Positions 1 through 8,795 of a DNA stretch of 64,000 nt are shown in pieces. Every line of letters starts with the position of its first letter. Positions within the stretch are counted from its first letter, which is position 1. A program made the translations under genes and the position numbers. Source of the stretch: Bacillota bacterium. Lineage in GTDB: Bacteria; Bacillota; Clostridia; Christensenellales; SZUA-584. The notes beneath the pieces were generated by a model. That model worked only from the letters and a program-made list of their open reading frames with translations, was not told the DNA's origin and ran no database searches. The stretch spans positions 62,001 through 126,000 of the forward strand of contig JAEXTV010000031.1 of the NCBI GenBank assembly GCA_023406895.1, in the 5' to 3' direction.

Positions 1-120
1 AAGGTGGCCCTGCACGGGCGCGTGCAATCACGCCAATACGAAAAAGCGCTCGAAACCGGCGAGAAGACAATGCGCATCGCCTATGAAGTATCCATTTCGA
101 GGCTGCAAAAGGAGTGGTAA
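1..120 (+). CDS. C-terminal end of an unidentified protein (truncated by window edge)
   Basis: An open frame runs from the first base to a TAA at 118-120 and gives 39 residues ending in SRLQKEW. The tail is charged and probably helical (KALETGEKTMRIAYEVS). Too little remains to assign a family. The frame is accepted because it has no stops, has coding-like composition, and is followed by a promoter-like stretch before the next gene. Confidence 0.5.
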   Translation, partial: KVALHGRVQSRQYEKALETGEKTMRIAYEVSISRLQKEW

Positions 121-178
121 ATAAAACGCGTTTTGCGCGTACTGCCCAAGCGGACAAGCCTAGTTTTATTGCAAAAAC

Positions 179-208
179 TTGTTAGATAGGGTGGAATGGT
201 GTTATAAT
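179..208 (+). promoter_or_regulatory. Sigma-A-like promoter for the FAD oxidoreductase
   Basis: TTGTTA at 179-184 and TATAAT at 203-208 are separated by 18 bases. The gene starts 34 bases downstream of the -10, with AAGGG at 231-235 as ribosome binding site. Confidence 0.5.
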
Positions 209-241
209 TCAACGTAGTAACATTTTTAGAAGGGCAAAAGT

Positions 242-1615
242 ATGAAAAGCAAAAGACAAAAATACGACGTCGCGATCATTGGCGGCGGCATCAGCGGCCT
301 GATGGCTGCGCATCGGCTGTCGGTCAGCGATCCGTCATTGCATATCGTTCTCATTGAGAAGGGCGCGGCGCTCGATGCGCGGCGCTGCCCGATGATCACC
401 CAGAAGCTCGGCACCTGCCTTTACTGCCCGCACTGTGCGATTATGGAGGGGATGGCGGGCGCCGGCGCGTTCAGCGACGGCAAATATGTGATATCCACCG
501 AATACGGCGGCTGGCTGACGGATTACTTAAGCCCCGCGACGGTCATAGATTATATCGAGCAGGCAGATAAGCTGCTTGTGAGCTTCGGCGCTTCAACCGA
601 GCGGTATCAGCCGAATAACGAGCTTAAAAAACTCTGCATCCAGCACGATCTGCATATGCAGCAGGCGCAGCTCAAGCATCTGGGAACCGATGCCAACTAT
701 GAAACGATGAAGCATATGATCGCCGATGTCGCAGGGCGCGTGGAGATTCTCACGCGCACCGAGGTGACAGACGTGGAAAAGGACAAGCATATTCTCAATA
801 CGCCGGACGGCGACATCCTGGCGGATGTCATTTTATTCGCGGTGGGGCGCGTGGGCAGCCGCGCGTTTGCGCAGTGGTGCCGCAAAAACGGCGTTGAGAT
901 GACGAACAATCAGGTGGACATCGGCGTGCGCGTTGAGCTGCCCGCAATGGTTTGGGAGCATTTTTCGCAGAAAATCTATGAACCTAAAATATGGTACAGG
1001 AGCAAGCGCTACGGTGACGTGACGCGCATGTTCTGCTTTAACGAGCGCGGCAGCGTGGTGATGGAGAACACGGACGGCGTGCTGACCGTAAACGGGCACT
1101 CGTATAAAGGCGAGGATAAAAAAACTCAAAACTCAAACTTCGCGCTGCTCAGCACCATTAAGTTTACGCAGCCGTTTAAAGATCCCATCGAGTATGCGCG
1201 CTATGTGGCGTCTCTGGCAAACCTGATTAGCGGAGGCAGCGTGCTGGTGCAGCGCCTCGGCGATTTGGAAACAGGACGGCGCAGCGACGCAGCGCGGCTC
1301 AAAGCCTCCACCACGGTGCCCACGCTCGACGTTGTTCCCGGCGACTTAAGCCTTTGCATGCCCAAGCGCCAGCTTGATAACATTATTGAAACACTGCATG
1401 CACTGGATGGCATTGCCCCCGGCACGGCCAATCATGACACACTGCTTTACGGCATCGAATGCAAGTACTATTCCGCGCGGCCCGCGTCCGAGAACTTTGC
1501 GCTCAAGGGCTGCACCGATATTTATGCCGTGGGAGACGGGGCAGGCTTTACGCGTTCGCTTTCTCACGCTGCCGCGCACGGCCTCTACGTGGCAGATTTG
1601 ATAATGAAAAAATGA
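242..1615 (+). CDS. FAD-dependent oxidoreductase (COG2509-like)
   Basis: The 457-residue protein opens with a dinucleotide-binding fold: a beta strand, then GGGISGLMAAHRL, then an acidic strand end (VLIEKG). A cysteine pair (CLYCPHC, about residues 58-64) lies just before GAGAFSDGKY, the hallmark of the uncharacterised FAD-dependent dehydrogenases of COG2509. The C-terminus has the usual second FAD-contact segment (YAVGDGAGFTRSLSHAAAHG), where a cofactor-bound reductase positions the flavin. It is cytosolic, with no signal or membrane segment. The substrate is unknown for the family. The ATG at 242 follows AAGGG with good spacing. It sits alone between a promoter and a separately read cyclase gene. 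Confidence 0.8.
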   Translation: MKSKRQKYDVAIIGGGISGLMAAHRLSVSDPSLHIVLIEKGAALDARRCPMITQKLGTCLYCPHCAIMEGMAGAGAFSDGKYVISTEYGGWLTDYLSPATVIDYIEQADKLLVSFGASTERYQPNNELKKLCIQHDLHMQQAQLKHLGTDANYETMKHMIADVAGRVEILTRTEVTDVEKDKHILNTPDGDILADVILFAVGRVGSRAFAQWCRKNGVEMTNNQVDIGVRVELPAMVWEHFSQKIYEPKIWYRSKRYGDVTRMFCFNERGSVVMENTDGVLTVNGHSYKGEDKKTQNSNFALLSTIKFTQPFKDPIEYARYVASLANLISGGSVLVQRLGDLETGRRSDAARLKASTTVPTLDVVPGDLSLCMPKRQLDNIIETLHALDGIAPGTANHDTLLYGIECKYYSARPASENFALKGCTDIYAVGDGAGFTRSLSHAAAHGLYVADLIMKK

Positions 1616-1657
1616 ATATGACCGTAACAAGGGGCAGTGGTTCATAGGGAACGAAAG

Positions 1658-2743
1658 ATGACAGTATTGATAAAAAACAAGGCAAAGGGCTCGTTCGAAG
1701 ATTACAGGCTGGACACGACATTGTCGATATACAGATTCTTTGCGGTGTTTGTTTGCGCATTCAATCTCTTTTTGTTGATTCCTGATCTGATCAATCTGGA
1801 GACGGATTCCGTCTGGTTGGTGATTGCGGTACGGTTATTTTATTCGTCAGTGCTTTTGGGTTCGCTGTTATGGATTGGAAGATTCAAGAGCTTTCTATCC
1901 CGTTCAGTATTGATCACAATATTTGAGCTGTGTGCTTTGTTCATTTTCCTGTTTGTATTCCAGCTGTATCCCCAACCCGACTTTTTCATTCAGATGCTTG
2001 GTATGATGGCGATCATACTGGTGATCTTTGTGGTGCCCAATGTCTGGTTGCTGGGGGTAGTTATTTCGGTTGTATCGGCGGCGGCGTTCCTCGTTTTGGC
2101 CCGGATTCGAATCGAATCTTTGCCGTCCGCCCATTTTCTTGCAGGCCTCGTTTACCTTGCTTTTGAGATCGCAGTCGGTGCTATATTCACGATGCTTTTT
2201 AAAAAGTATAAATACCGTGAGTTTGTGGCCAAAACAGAGCTGGAGCGTATCTATTCCACGGATTCGTTGACCAAGATTGGCAACCGCGTGAAACTTGAAG
2301 AGGAAGCGCAAAAATGGCTGACCTGCTGCGAAAAGGACAATCTGCCGCTCAGCATGGTGCTTTTGGATGTGGATAATTTGAAGCTGATCAACGACAGCCA
2401 TGGGCACCTTGTCGGCGATACGGTGCTTTATGAGGTTGCCCAGATACTGCGGGCGAACCTGCGGGACAACGATGTGTGTGTCCGCTGGGGCGGCGATGAA
2501 TTTGTGCTGCTGCTGCCGTGTATGAGCGCCATACAGGCTCATGAGTTGGCGGTGCACATCAGGGATGCGGTGGCCGGTTATGAGTTTTCCGCACGCATCG
2601 ATGTATCGTGTAGCTTTGGCATCACGCAGATGCAGCGCGGGCAAAGCCTTGAGCAGCTCATTGCCCAGGCGGACAAATCGATGTACCGCGCCAAGGAAAA
2701 AGGAAAGAATACAATTGAGGTGGGCGGCACATTACAAATCTAA
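1658..2743 (+). CDS. Membrane-bound diguanylate cyclase (GGDEF)
   Basis: About six hydrophobic segments fill residues 20-180, followed by a GGDEF domain to the end (361 aa). The domain makes cyclic di-GMP from two GTP. The active-site motif is intact (RWGGDEFVLLLP), and an RxxD inhibitory site (RDND) lies exactly five residues before it, so product feedback is likely. The membrane part resembles a small-ligand or membrane-state sensor, but no named domain was recognised. The start is ambiguous: GTG at 1637 has a G-rich stretch too close, whereas ATG at 1658 has AGGGA seven bases upstream and is preferred. No EAL phosphodiesterase partner is nearby. Confidence 0.85.
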   Translation: MTVLIKNKAKGSFEDYRLDTTLSIYRFFAVFVCAFNLFLLIPDLINLETDSVWLVIAVRLFYSSVLLGSLLWIGRFKSFLSRSVLITIFELCALFIFLFVFQLYPQPDFFIQMLGMMAIILVIFVVPNVWLLGVVISVVSAAAFLVLARIRIESLPSAHFLAGLVYLAFEIAVGAIFTMLFKKYKYREFVAKTELERIYSTDSLTKIGNRVKLEEEAQKWLTCCEKDNLPLSMVLLDVDNLKLINDSHGHLVGDTVLYEVAQILRANLRDNDVCVRWGGDEFVLLLPCMSAIQAHELAVHIRDAVAGYEFSARIDVSCSFGITQMQRGQSLEQLIAQADKSMYRAKEKGKNTIEVGGTLQI

Positions 2744-2760
2744 ACCACCTGCTCAAAATC

Positions 2761-2790
2761 GCTTGTCTGCACCAATGGGCAGGCGTTTAT
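2761..2790 (+). terminator. Weak terminator after the diguanylate cyclase
   Basis: GCTTGTC (2761-2767) can pair with GGCAGGC (2778-2784) with two G-U pairs, followed by a short T-rich tract. Modest support only. Confidence 0.3.
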
Positions 2791-2893
2791 TATATGTTTC
2801 GCGTCTGAATAATTGCATATTAAGCATAGCGCGGACCTTACCATAAGAAGAGACATGAGAATACTGGTTAAACTGCATCCCTGATATATCAAT

Positions 2894-2972
2894 CGGGAAA
2901 GTATGCATCAGGCGGAGGTTTTGATGCCGCGGCTTCCCGCAAAAGGGTGACTGAAGTCACCACGCTTTTTAA
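2894..2972 (+). ncRNA. Nested hairpin followed by a terminator: candidate structured RNA of unknown class
   Basis: CGGGAA (2894-2899) pairs with TTCCCG (2934-2939). Inside it, GCATCA (2905-2910) pairs with TGATGC (2922-2927), leaving a purine-rich GGCGGAGG loop. A GGTGAC/GTCACC hairpin with a TGAA loop (2946-2961) follows, then a T-run to 2970. This is the shape of an attenuator or a small RNA, but no known riboswitch consensus was recognised. The next gene starts about 400 bases further on, so if it is cis-acting its target is unclear. Confidence 0.35.
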
Positions 2973-3207
2973 CAATCACTAATTGCAAAAATGCTGCGCC
3001 CGCCGTCGGTTGTCTCCGCTGCCGCGATGATGCGCATCGCAAAGTGCAATATCGGGGATGAGTATCTGTCCGATCCAATTACGCTTATAAACCATTGATG
3101 GGCTCTTTAGTGACCGCGCAACGGTTGAAATGTTTTGCACTCAAGCCGGTTTATTCTACGAATAGTTACCAAACGTTTATCTGTCGGATATATTTTTGCG
3201 CGGGGTA
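2973..3207. other. Intergenic stretch without a recognised gene
   Basis: Only a 35-codon open frame (2991-3098, plus strand) is present. It has no ribosome binding site and no recognisable product. Nothing else is supported here. Confidence 0.4.
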
Positions 3208-3238
3208 TTGACCTTCCTCTTTGTGTAAGGTTTATAAT
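3208..3238 (+). promoter_or_regulatory. MerR-family-type promoter/operator before the ABC exporter
   Basis: TTGACC (3208-3213) and TATAAT (3233-3238) are 19 bases apart, the over-long spacing that MerR-family activators correct by twisting DNA. The spacer carries the inverted repeat ACCTT-N11-AAGGT (3211-3231), the same arm sequence and arm spacing as classical MerR/CueR operators. It reads toward the exporter genes that begin at 3376. No merR-type gene lies in this window, so the regulator must be elsewhere. An alternative start signal may lie nearer the gene. Confidence 0.65.
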
Positions 3239-3375
3239 TCTGCCGTTGTCAGGAGCGGCAAACGTATACAATACAGTGAAACTGTAAAAAAAAGGTGCAT
3301 GCGCACGGTTTTGTGGTTTACGAAGCCCGCGTAAAATATTATACTTAATAAGCAAAAGGAAATTGGAGGTATTAT

Positions 3376-4095
3376 ATGATTGAAATTGTTAATGTATCAA
3401 AAACCTACGGCGGACGGGTGAAAGCCGTTGACAACATCTCGCTCACCGTGGAATCCGGCTGCATTTATGGTTTTTTAGGGCCCAACGGTGCCGGCAAAAC
3501 CACCACGATCAAGCTGATCACCGGCATCATTCAGCCGGACAGCGGAACCATCCGTGTGGACGGACGCGACACCAAAACCGATGCGCTGGGCGCCAAGATG
3601 AACATCGGGTTTGTGCCTGATGACCCCAACATCTTTCTGCGTCTTAAGGGCATAGAGTATCTTGCTTTTATGGCGGATATTTACGGCGTATCCTCAAAAG
3701 ACCGTAAGCCGGTTATTGACGAAATGGCGAAGCGTTTTGAAATGACGAACGCGCTCGGAGACAAGATACAGAGCTACTCGCACGGCATGCGCCAGAAGAT
3801 CGTCATCATGGGCGCGCTGATTCATCAGCCGAAGGTATGGATACTCGACGAACCCATGACGGGGCTGGACCCCAAATCGGCGTTTGAACTCAAAACGATG
3901 ATGCGTGAGCATGTGGACAAGGGCAATACGGTGTTCTTCTCGACGCACGTGCTCGAAGTGGCGGAGAAGGTGTGCGACAAGGTGGCGGTGATCGGGTCAG
4001 GCCGTATTCTTTATGCGGGCAGCATCCAGGAAATGAAAAAGAGCAGCGACACGTCGCTCGAAAAAATGTTTTTGGAGATGACGCAGAATGCATAA
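3376..4095 (+). CDS. ABC transporter ATP-binding protein
   Basis: A single 239-residue nucleotide-binding domain. Visible motifs are Walker A (GPNGAGKTT, about residue 36), signature SHGMRQK (replacing LSGGQ, common in ABC-2 drug or lantibiotic exporters), Walker B with D-loop (WILDEPMTGLDP) and the switch histidine (STHV). It hydrolyses ATP to drive the permease encoded next, overlapping it by 8 bases. GGAGG at 3365-3369 supports the ATG. The MerR-type promoter upstream suggests induction by a small toxic molecule or metal. The exported substrate cannot be read from sequence. Confidence 0.9.
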   Translation: MIEIVNVSKTYGGRVKAVDNISLTVESGCIYGFLGPNGAGKTTTIKLITGIIQPDSGTIRVDGRDTKTDALGAKMNIGFVPDDPNIFLRLKGIEYLAFMADIYGVSSKDRKPVIDEMAKRFEMTNALGDKIQSYSHGMRQKIVIMGALIHQPKVWILDEPMTGLDPKSAFELKTMMREHVDKGNTVFFSTHVLEVAEKVCDKVAVIGSGRILYAGSIQEMKKSSDTSLEKMFLEMTQNA

Positions 4096-5731
4096 AATAT
4101 TGATTTTGGCAAAGATTTTGCTCAAGGGCGGCGCGGGATTTACCGGCGGATCGGACAGCAAAAAGGGAAAAAGCCGCTGGTGGCTGATACCGCTGCTGCT
4201 GTTTGCGTTTGGCAGCTTCGCGTTTTCCATCGTCTTCATGACTTTTGGCCTGTATGACTTTTTAAACCCGATAGGCGCTGCCGATGCGATTATATCGCTT
4301 GCGTTCGGTGCGACCTCGCTTGTGGTTTTCCTGTTCGGCGTGTTTTACGTCGTGTCGGTGATGTATCATGCGGACGATGTCTCGCTGCTGCTCGGTCTGC
4401 CGCTGCGGCCGTATCAGATACTCGGCGCGAAGTTCGTCACACTGGTGGTTTACGAATATATATTTGAAGCGTTTATACTGGTGCCTATGCTCGTGGCTTA
4501 TGGTCTTAAGAGCGGCGCGGGCGCGCTTTACGTGATCTATTCTGTCATCCTGTTCGCACTGCTGCCGGTTATCGCGCTTGTGCTGGCGGCTGTGATCGTG
4601 ATGCTTGTGATGCGTTTCACACGCTTCGGAAAAAATAAGCAGGTGTTCAACTTTGTCGGCGGCATCATTGCCATTGCGGTAGCGGTCGGCTTCAACATCT
4701 TCATACAAACATCGGTGAATAATATCAGCAGTGAACAGCTGCTGGCCTTTGCCACCGGGCAGTCGTCATTGTCCGCGATTATGAGCCGGATATTCCCCGG
4801 CATCGGCTTTGCATCGGCGGCGCTGTCTCAGAGCACGGCGCTTGCGGGGCTTTGGAACCTGCTGCTGTTTGTGCTTTGTGCGGCGGCGGCCACGGGCGTG
4901 TTTTTGTGCATCGGTCAGCTGATTTACTTCCAGGGGCTTGCGGGCGTTACCGAAGCGGCAGCCAAGAGGAAGAGGCTCTCCAACGAAGCGTTTGAAAAGA
5001 GCACCGCGCGCACATCGGTCACGAAGGCTTATGTGATGAAAGAGCTGCGGCTGCTTGTTCGCTCACCCATCGCTTTTTTAAACTGCGTGCTGATGAACTT
5101 TATCTGGCCGGTGCTGATGCTTGTGATGCTGATGGGATCGGGGCAGCTTGAAACGCTCAAGCCATACATTACGGCAATGGACAGCGGATTGCTGATCGCG
5201 ATACTTGTGGGCATGGGTGCGTTTATCTCCAACGCGAACCTGATTACGAGCACGGCGATTTCGCGCGAAGGCAGAACGTTCTATTTTTCCAAATTCATTC
5301 CCGTCAGCATGAGCAAGCAGCTCGATGCCAAAGCGATAACGGGCATACTGCTCTCGGGTGTGGGGTTGGTACTGCTGGCGGTGCTCGCCGTGATTATGGG
5401 CGCAGGTATTATAACGGCGTTGGTCGCGCTGATTCTCAGCCTCATCGCTTCTGTCGGAGGTTCTTACATCGGGCTTCTCATTGATGCGGGGCACCCCAAA
5501 CTCAACTGGATGAACGAACAGCAGGCGATCAAGCAGAACGCAAACGGCATGCTTCAAATGCTGGTGGGTGTGATTTTTGGTGCGGCGATCATCGTTCCGG
5601 TGGCTGTTTCCGGCATGCCCGACATCCTCGCCATCGTCTTTGTGGCGGTGCTGGTGCTGATTGTGACCGTGGTCTCAAGGCAGCGTGTGATTAAGGGCGC
5701 AGCTGCCAAACTCGAGCAAATGGATGTTTGA
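4088..5731 (+). CDS. ABC-2-type transporter permease
   Basis: A 547-residue integral membrane protein with about 12 hydrophobic segments, consistent with a full-length permease that may contain two six-helix halves (residues 30-270 and 310-545). It starts inside the end of the ATPase gene (8-base overlap), so the two are translationally coupled and form one exporter. The central cytoplasmic loop (about 285-315) is rich in lysine and arginine. No substrate-specific motif was recognised. Confidence 0.85.
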   Translation: MHKILILAKILLKGGAGFTGGSDSKKGKSRWWLIPLLLFAFGSFAFSIVFMTFGLYDFLNPIGAADAIISLAFGATSLVVFLFGVFYVVSVMYHADDVSLLLGLPLRPYQILGAKFVTLVVYEYIFEAFILVPMLVAYGLKSGAGALYVIYSVILFALLPVIALVLAAVIVMLVMRFTRFGKNKQVFNFVGGIIAIAVAVGFNIFIQTSVNNISSEQLLAFATGQSSLSAIMSRIFPGIGFASAALSQSTALAGLWNLLLFVLCAAAATGVFLCIGQLIYFQGLAGVTEAAAKRKRLSNEAFEKSTARTSVTKAYVMKELRLLVRSPIAFLNCVLMNFIWPVLMLVMLMGSGQLETLKPYITAMDSGLLIAILVGMGAFISNANLITSTAISREGRTFYFSKFIPVSMSKQLDAKAITGILLSGVGLVLLAVLAVIMGAGIITALVALILSLIASVGGSYIGLLIDAGHPKLNWMNEQQAIKQNANGMLQMLVGVIFGAAIIVPVAVSGMPDILAIVFVAVLVLIVTVVSRQRVIKGAAAKLEQMDV

Positions 5732-5795
5732 TTTTCCAGCGATGGTGTGATATTGTCGGTATATTATTAATACTTTAAATAAAGGAGTGGAGATT

Positions 5796-6347
5796 ATGGT
5801 ATTTGCGATAATCGGCGGCATCGTGCTGATTCTCATCATATGGATCATCGCCTCGTATAACGGCTTTGTGAAGCTTAAAAACAGCATCGAGGAAGCGTTT
5901 TCCACGATGGATGTGTATCTCAAAAAGCGCTACGACCTGATACCGAACCTTGTGGAAACAGTGAAGGGCTACGCGAGCCATGAAAAGGAAACGCTCGAAC
6001 GCGTGATTGCGGCACGCAACATGGCCGCTTCCGCAACCACGATGGAAGGGCGCATAGAGGGAGAGAACCAGCTGCAGGGCGTGCTCAAAAGCTTGTTCGC
6101 GCTGGCGGAGGCCTACCCGGACCTTAAAGCCAACACCAACTTCCTTGAGCTGCAGGGCGAGCTGAGACGCATGGAAGAAGAGATTGCGAATTCGAGAAAA
6201 TACTACAACGCGATTGTTAAGACGTACAATACCAAGCGGGAGATGTTCCCGAGCTCGATCATTGCGGGGTTGTTCCATTTTGATAAGAAACCCTTGTTTG
6301 AAGTGGGCAGCGAGCAGGAGAGAGAAAACGTTAAGGTTCAGTTTTAG
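5796..6347 (+). CDS. lemA: LemA family protein
   Basis: A 183-residue protein with an N-terminal membrane helix (MVFAIIGGIVLILIIWIIAS), then the helical LemA domain starting YNGFVKLKNSIEEAFSTMDV. Family signatures RYDLIPNLVETVKGYASHE and the late FLELQGELRRMEEEI/SRKYYN are present. LemA proteins are membrane-anchored helical bundles of uncertain function, with the bulk outside the cytoplasm. The start is placed at ATG 5796, because AAAGGAG (5781-5787) is its ribosome site and the GTG at 5787 would lie inside that site. It precedes a DUF2207 protein, a frequent pairing in bacteria. Confidence 0.9.
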   Translation: MVFAIIGGIVLILIIWIIASYNGFVKLKNSIEEAFSTMDVYLKKRYDLIPNLVETVKGYASHEKETLERVIAARNMAASATTMEGRIEGENQLQGVLKSLFALAEAYPDLKANTNFLELQGELRRMEEEIANSRKYYNAIVKTYNTKREMFPSSIIAGLFHFDKKPLFEVGSEQERENVKVQF

Positions 6348-6362
6348 TCATTACGGTAACAG

Positions 6363-6391
6363 CGGGCGCAGACCAAATGGGTTTGCGCCCG
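6363..6391 (+). terminator. Hairpin between lemA and the DUF2207 gene
   Basis: CGGGCGCA (6363-6370) pairs with TGCGCCCG (6384-6391), with only a weak T-run after it. It may lower readthrough from lemA into the following gene rather than end transcription fully. Confidence 0.4.
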
Positions 6392-6456
6392 TTTCCATGT
6401 TTTTAACGGGCACCCGATGACGTACTGCGTCAACAGGGTGTTGATAAGGAGGGCTC

Positions 6457-8343
6457 ATGAAGAAACTCATTTTAATGCTGCTCATCGCGGCGCTCATGCT
6501 GGTTCTCGTGCCGGGAGCGGCGCTGGCGGACGATGCTTATGATATCACCGATTACGATGTTTACGTGAAGGTATCGGAAAGCAACGTGCTCGATGTGGTG
6601 GAACGGATCAACGTCAATTTCAAAGAAAACCGGCACGGTATATTTCACGAGGTTCAAATTGCGGGCGATTATGAAAATGCAAGGTATACGACAAGGGTCT
6701 ATGATTATAACGTAAAAGACACGCCGTTTGAGTTGTCTCGTAATGGCGATTACCTGAGCGTGAGAATCGGCGATCCCGATGAATATGTATACGGGCCGCA
6801 GGAATATGTGATTACCTACAAATGTGTGGTTGCGGACCCGAACCATGATGATTTTGACAAGTTCTACAAAAACATCATCAACTGTGCCTATGGCGATACC
6901 ATACAAAACGCGAGCTTTATTATTGAACTGCCGAAGGATTTTGATGAATCGGAAGTCAACGTCTTATTGGGCGAATACGGTTCGACGGATACGACGGGCG
7001 TGGAATGGGAAAAGGACGGCAACACCATAAAGGGGCACACATTGCGGCCCATCATGGGGGGCGAGAAAGTCACAGTCCGCATGAAGTTCCCTCAAGGCTA
7101 TTTTGTGAATGAGACGACGACGGAACCGTGGGACATTGCGCTGTACATCATCAGCGGGCTGCTGGTGCTGATCTCTTTGATACTCTGGTTCGTTTACGGA
7201 CGGGATGAAAAGATATTTCCGACCGTTGAGTTTTACCCGCCGGACGGCATGACCTCGGCCGAAGCCGGTTATGTGATTGACGGCTGCGTTGATGACAAGG
7301 ACGTCGTGTCGCTGATTCTATACTGGGCAGATAAAGGGTATTTGCGAATTGACGAAAAAGAGAAAAATGAGTTTGAGCTGGTGCAGCTCAAATATCTTGG
7401 AGAAGATGCGAAGCCGTTCGAAAAGACGATGTTCAGCAAGCTGTTTCGTGAAGGCAACGCAGTGGCATTATCGAGCCTCAAAGACAGTTTTTATACGACA
7501 ATGGCTGCCACAAAATCGGGCGTCAGCAGCTATTTTGAGAGTACAAAGAGCAGACAAATTTATACCAAGCAATCAAAGCGAGCCCGTGCGTTTATGGGGC
7601 TCGCCACCATGCTGCCCATTGTGCTGGCGCTTTTCCATTTTGTGTACAGCGACACCTATGATTTGACGGTCGGCGCGATCGTTGCGGGGATTATCACTTT
7701 GCTCATTGCCCTGCCGGTGTTTATGCTGGTACGCGTGGCGGAAAAATGGCGCTCGACAAAACAAGGCAGCCGCATCGCGCAGCTGACCGTATCCGTTGTG
7801 CTGCTCTCGCTAGTGGTTCTCGGATATATTGTGATTACGCCGTTTACAATCAGCACGGCAACTTGGGCGGTTGTGCTTGTGACGGCGGCCTCCACGCTGA
7901 TCATGCTGCTGCTGACGATTATCATGAAAAAGCGCACAAAACAGGGCGGAGAATGGCTGGCAAAGTTAATTGGCTTTAAAAACTTCATCGACAAAGCCGA
8001 GAAGGACAGAATTTTGCTGCTGGTGGAGCAGAATCCGTCGTACTTCTATAACGTGCTGCCTTATGCTTATGTGCTGGGTGTGACGGACAAATGGGCAAAG
8101 AACTTTGAGGGGATCGGTCTTCAGCCGCCAAGCTGGTACAACGGCTACTATGGTTCTCAAATGTTTAATGCCTGGCTGTTCACCAGTATGATGACGCATA
8201 ACATGTCGCGGTTCCAGTCAACCATGGTTTCACGGCCCGCATCATCGGGCAGCGGCTATGGCGGCGGCAGCGGCGGCGGTTTCGGCGGCGGCGGTTTCTC
8301 GGGCGGCGGCTTTGGCGGCGGCGGCGTCGGCGGCAGCTGGTAA
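6457..8343 (+). CDS. DUF2207 membrane protein with glycine-rich tail
   Basis: A 628-residue protein with a signal peptide (residues 1-24), then an extracytoplasmic beta-rich DUF2207 domain (25-220). A membrane segment follows near 230-245 (IALYIISGLLVLISLILWFV), then a cytoplasmic region, two to four more membrane helices (about 375-490), and a tail of GGG/SGGG repeats (about 595-628). This is the YciQ-like family often found beside LemA. Its biochemical role is unknown. ATG 6457 follows AAGGAGG. A strong terminator follows, so lemA and this gene probably form one unit. Confidence 0.85.
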   Translation: MKKLILMLLIAALMLVLVPGAALADDAYDITDYDVYVKVSESNVLDVVERINVNFKENRHGIFHEVQIAGDYENARYTTRVYDYNVKDTPFELSRNGDYLSVRIGDPDEYVYGPQEYVITYKCVVADPNHDDFDKFYKNIINCAYGDTIQNASFIIELPKDFDESEVNVLLGEYGSTDTTGVEWEKDGNTIKGHTLRPIMGGEKVTVRMKFPQGYFVNETTTEPWDIALYIISGLLVLISLILWFVYGRDEKIFPTVEFYPPDGMTSAEAGYVIDGCVDDKDVVSLILYWADKGYLRIDEKEKNEFELVQLKYLGEDAKPFEKTMFSKLFREGNAVALSSLKDSFYTTMAATKSGVSSYFESTKSRQIYTKQSKRARAFMGLATMLPIVLALFHFVYSDTYDLTVGAIVAGIITLLIALPVFMLVRVAEKWRSTKQGSRIAQLTVSVVLLSLVVLGYIVITPFTISTATWAVVLVTAASTLIMLLLTIIMKKRTKQGGEWLAKLIGFKNFIDKAEKDRILLLVEQNPSYFYNVLPYAYVLGVTDKWAKNFEGIGLQPPSWYNGYYGSQMFNAWLFTSMMTHNMSRFQSTMVSRPASSGSGYGGGSGGGFGGGGFSGGGFGGGGVGGSW

Positions 8344-8357
8344 AGATTCTTGTGAGC

Positions 8358-8389
8358 AAAAAGCCTCTTCTTTACGAAGAGGCTTTTTT
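8358..8389 (+). terminator. Rho-independent terminator of the lemA-DUF2207 unit
   Basis: AGCCTCTTC (8362-8370) pairs with GAAGAGGCT (8376-8384) around a TTTAC loop, followed by a T-run. Confidence 0.85.
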
Positions 8390-8442
8390 GGTTGTACACT
8401 TTAGTGTGGTTTTGGGAGCGAAAGCGGACAAAACCAAATAAA

Positions 8443-8642
8443 CCACCGGCTCTGCGGTGGAGGGAGTTAGCTTTAGCTTTAAGAAAAAAACCTCCGATGT
8501 TAAAATGATGAAGGTTTGCCGACCGCATCATCAACAAAGGAGGTATGCGAGAGAAAGAGGATCGAAATAATAGAAGCAGAACTATGAAAGAGAGGCGCCG
8601 ATTGTCTTTATCGGCAGCCTGAGCACCAGACTAACAGGTGCT
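8443..8642 (+). mobile_element. Probable remnant of an IS200/IS605-type element (palindrome-ended)
   Basis: A left-end hairpin (CCACCG 8443-8448 / CGGTGG 8455-8460) is followed by a nested structure in which ACCTCC (8490-8495) can pair with the ribosome site GGAGGT (8539-8544) around ATGATG/CATCAT. In IS200-type elements such a structure masks transposase translation. Only about 20 codons follow the masked start, so the transposase is gone. A right-end hairpin AGCACC/GGTGCT plus T-run lies at 8622-8646. The left end resembles the element at 14.5 kb. Confidence 0.4.
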
Positions 8643-8795
8643 TTTTAGATGGAAATTCCGTTTTAAGCATAATTCATTAAATTAATGCTAATAAAGAGTA
8701 AAATGAGTCTTGATGACTATTCTTGTTATAATGAACTTATTGTGATAAAATAATAAAATTCCATGATATGAACAAGCAATAATATAAAAGTTTTA

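Noticed and set aside
2991..3098. A 35-codon plus-strand frame in the gap before the ABC exporter
   Set aside because: Coding-like composition but no ribosome site or recognisable product; could be a decayed gene fragment, not supported.
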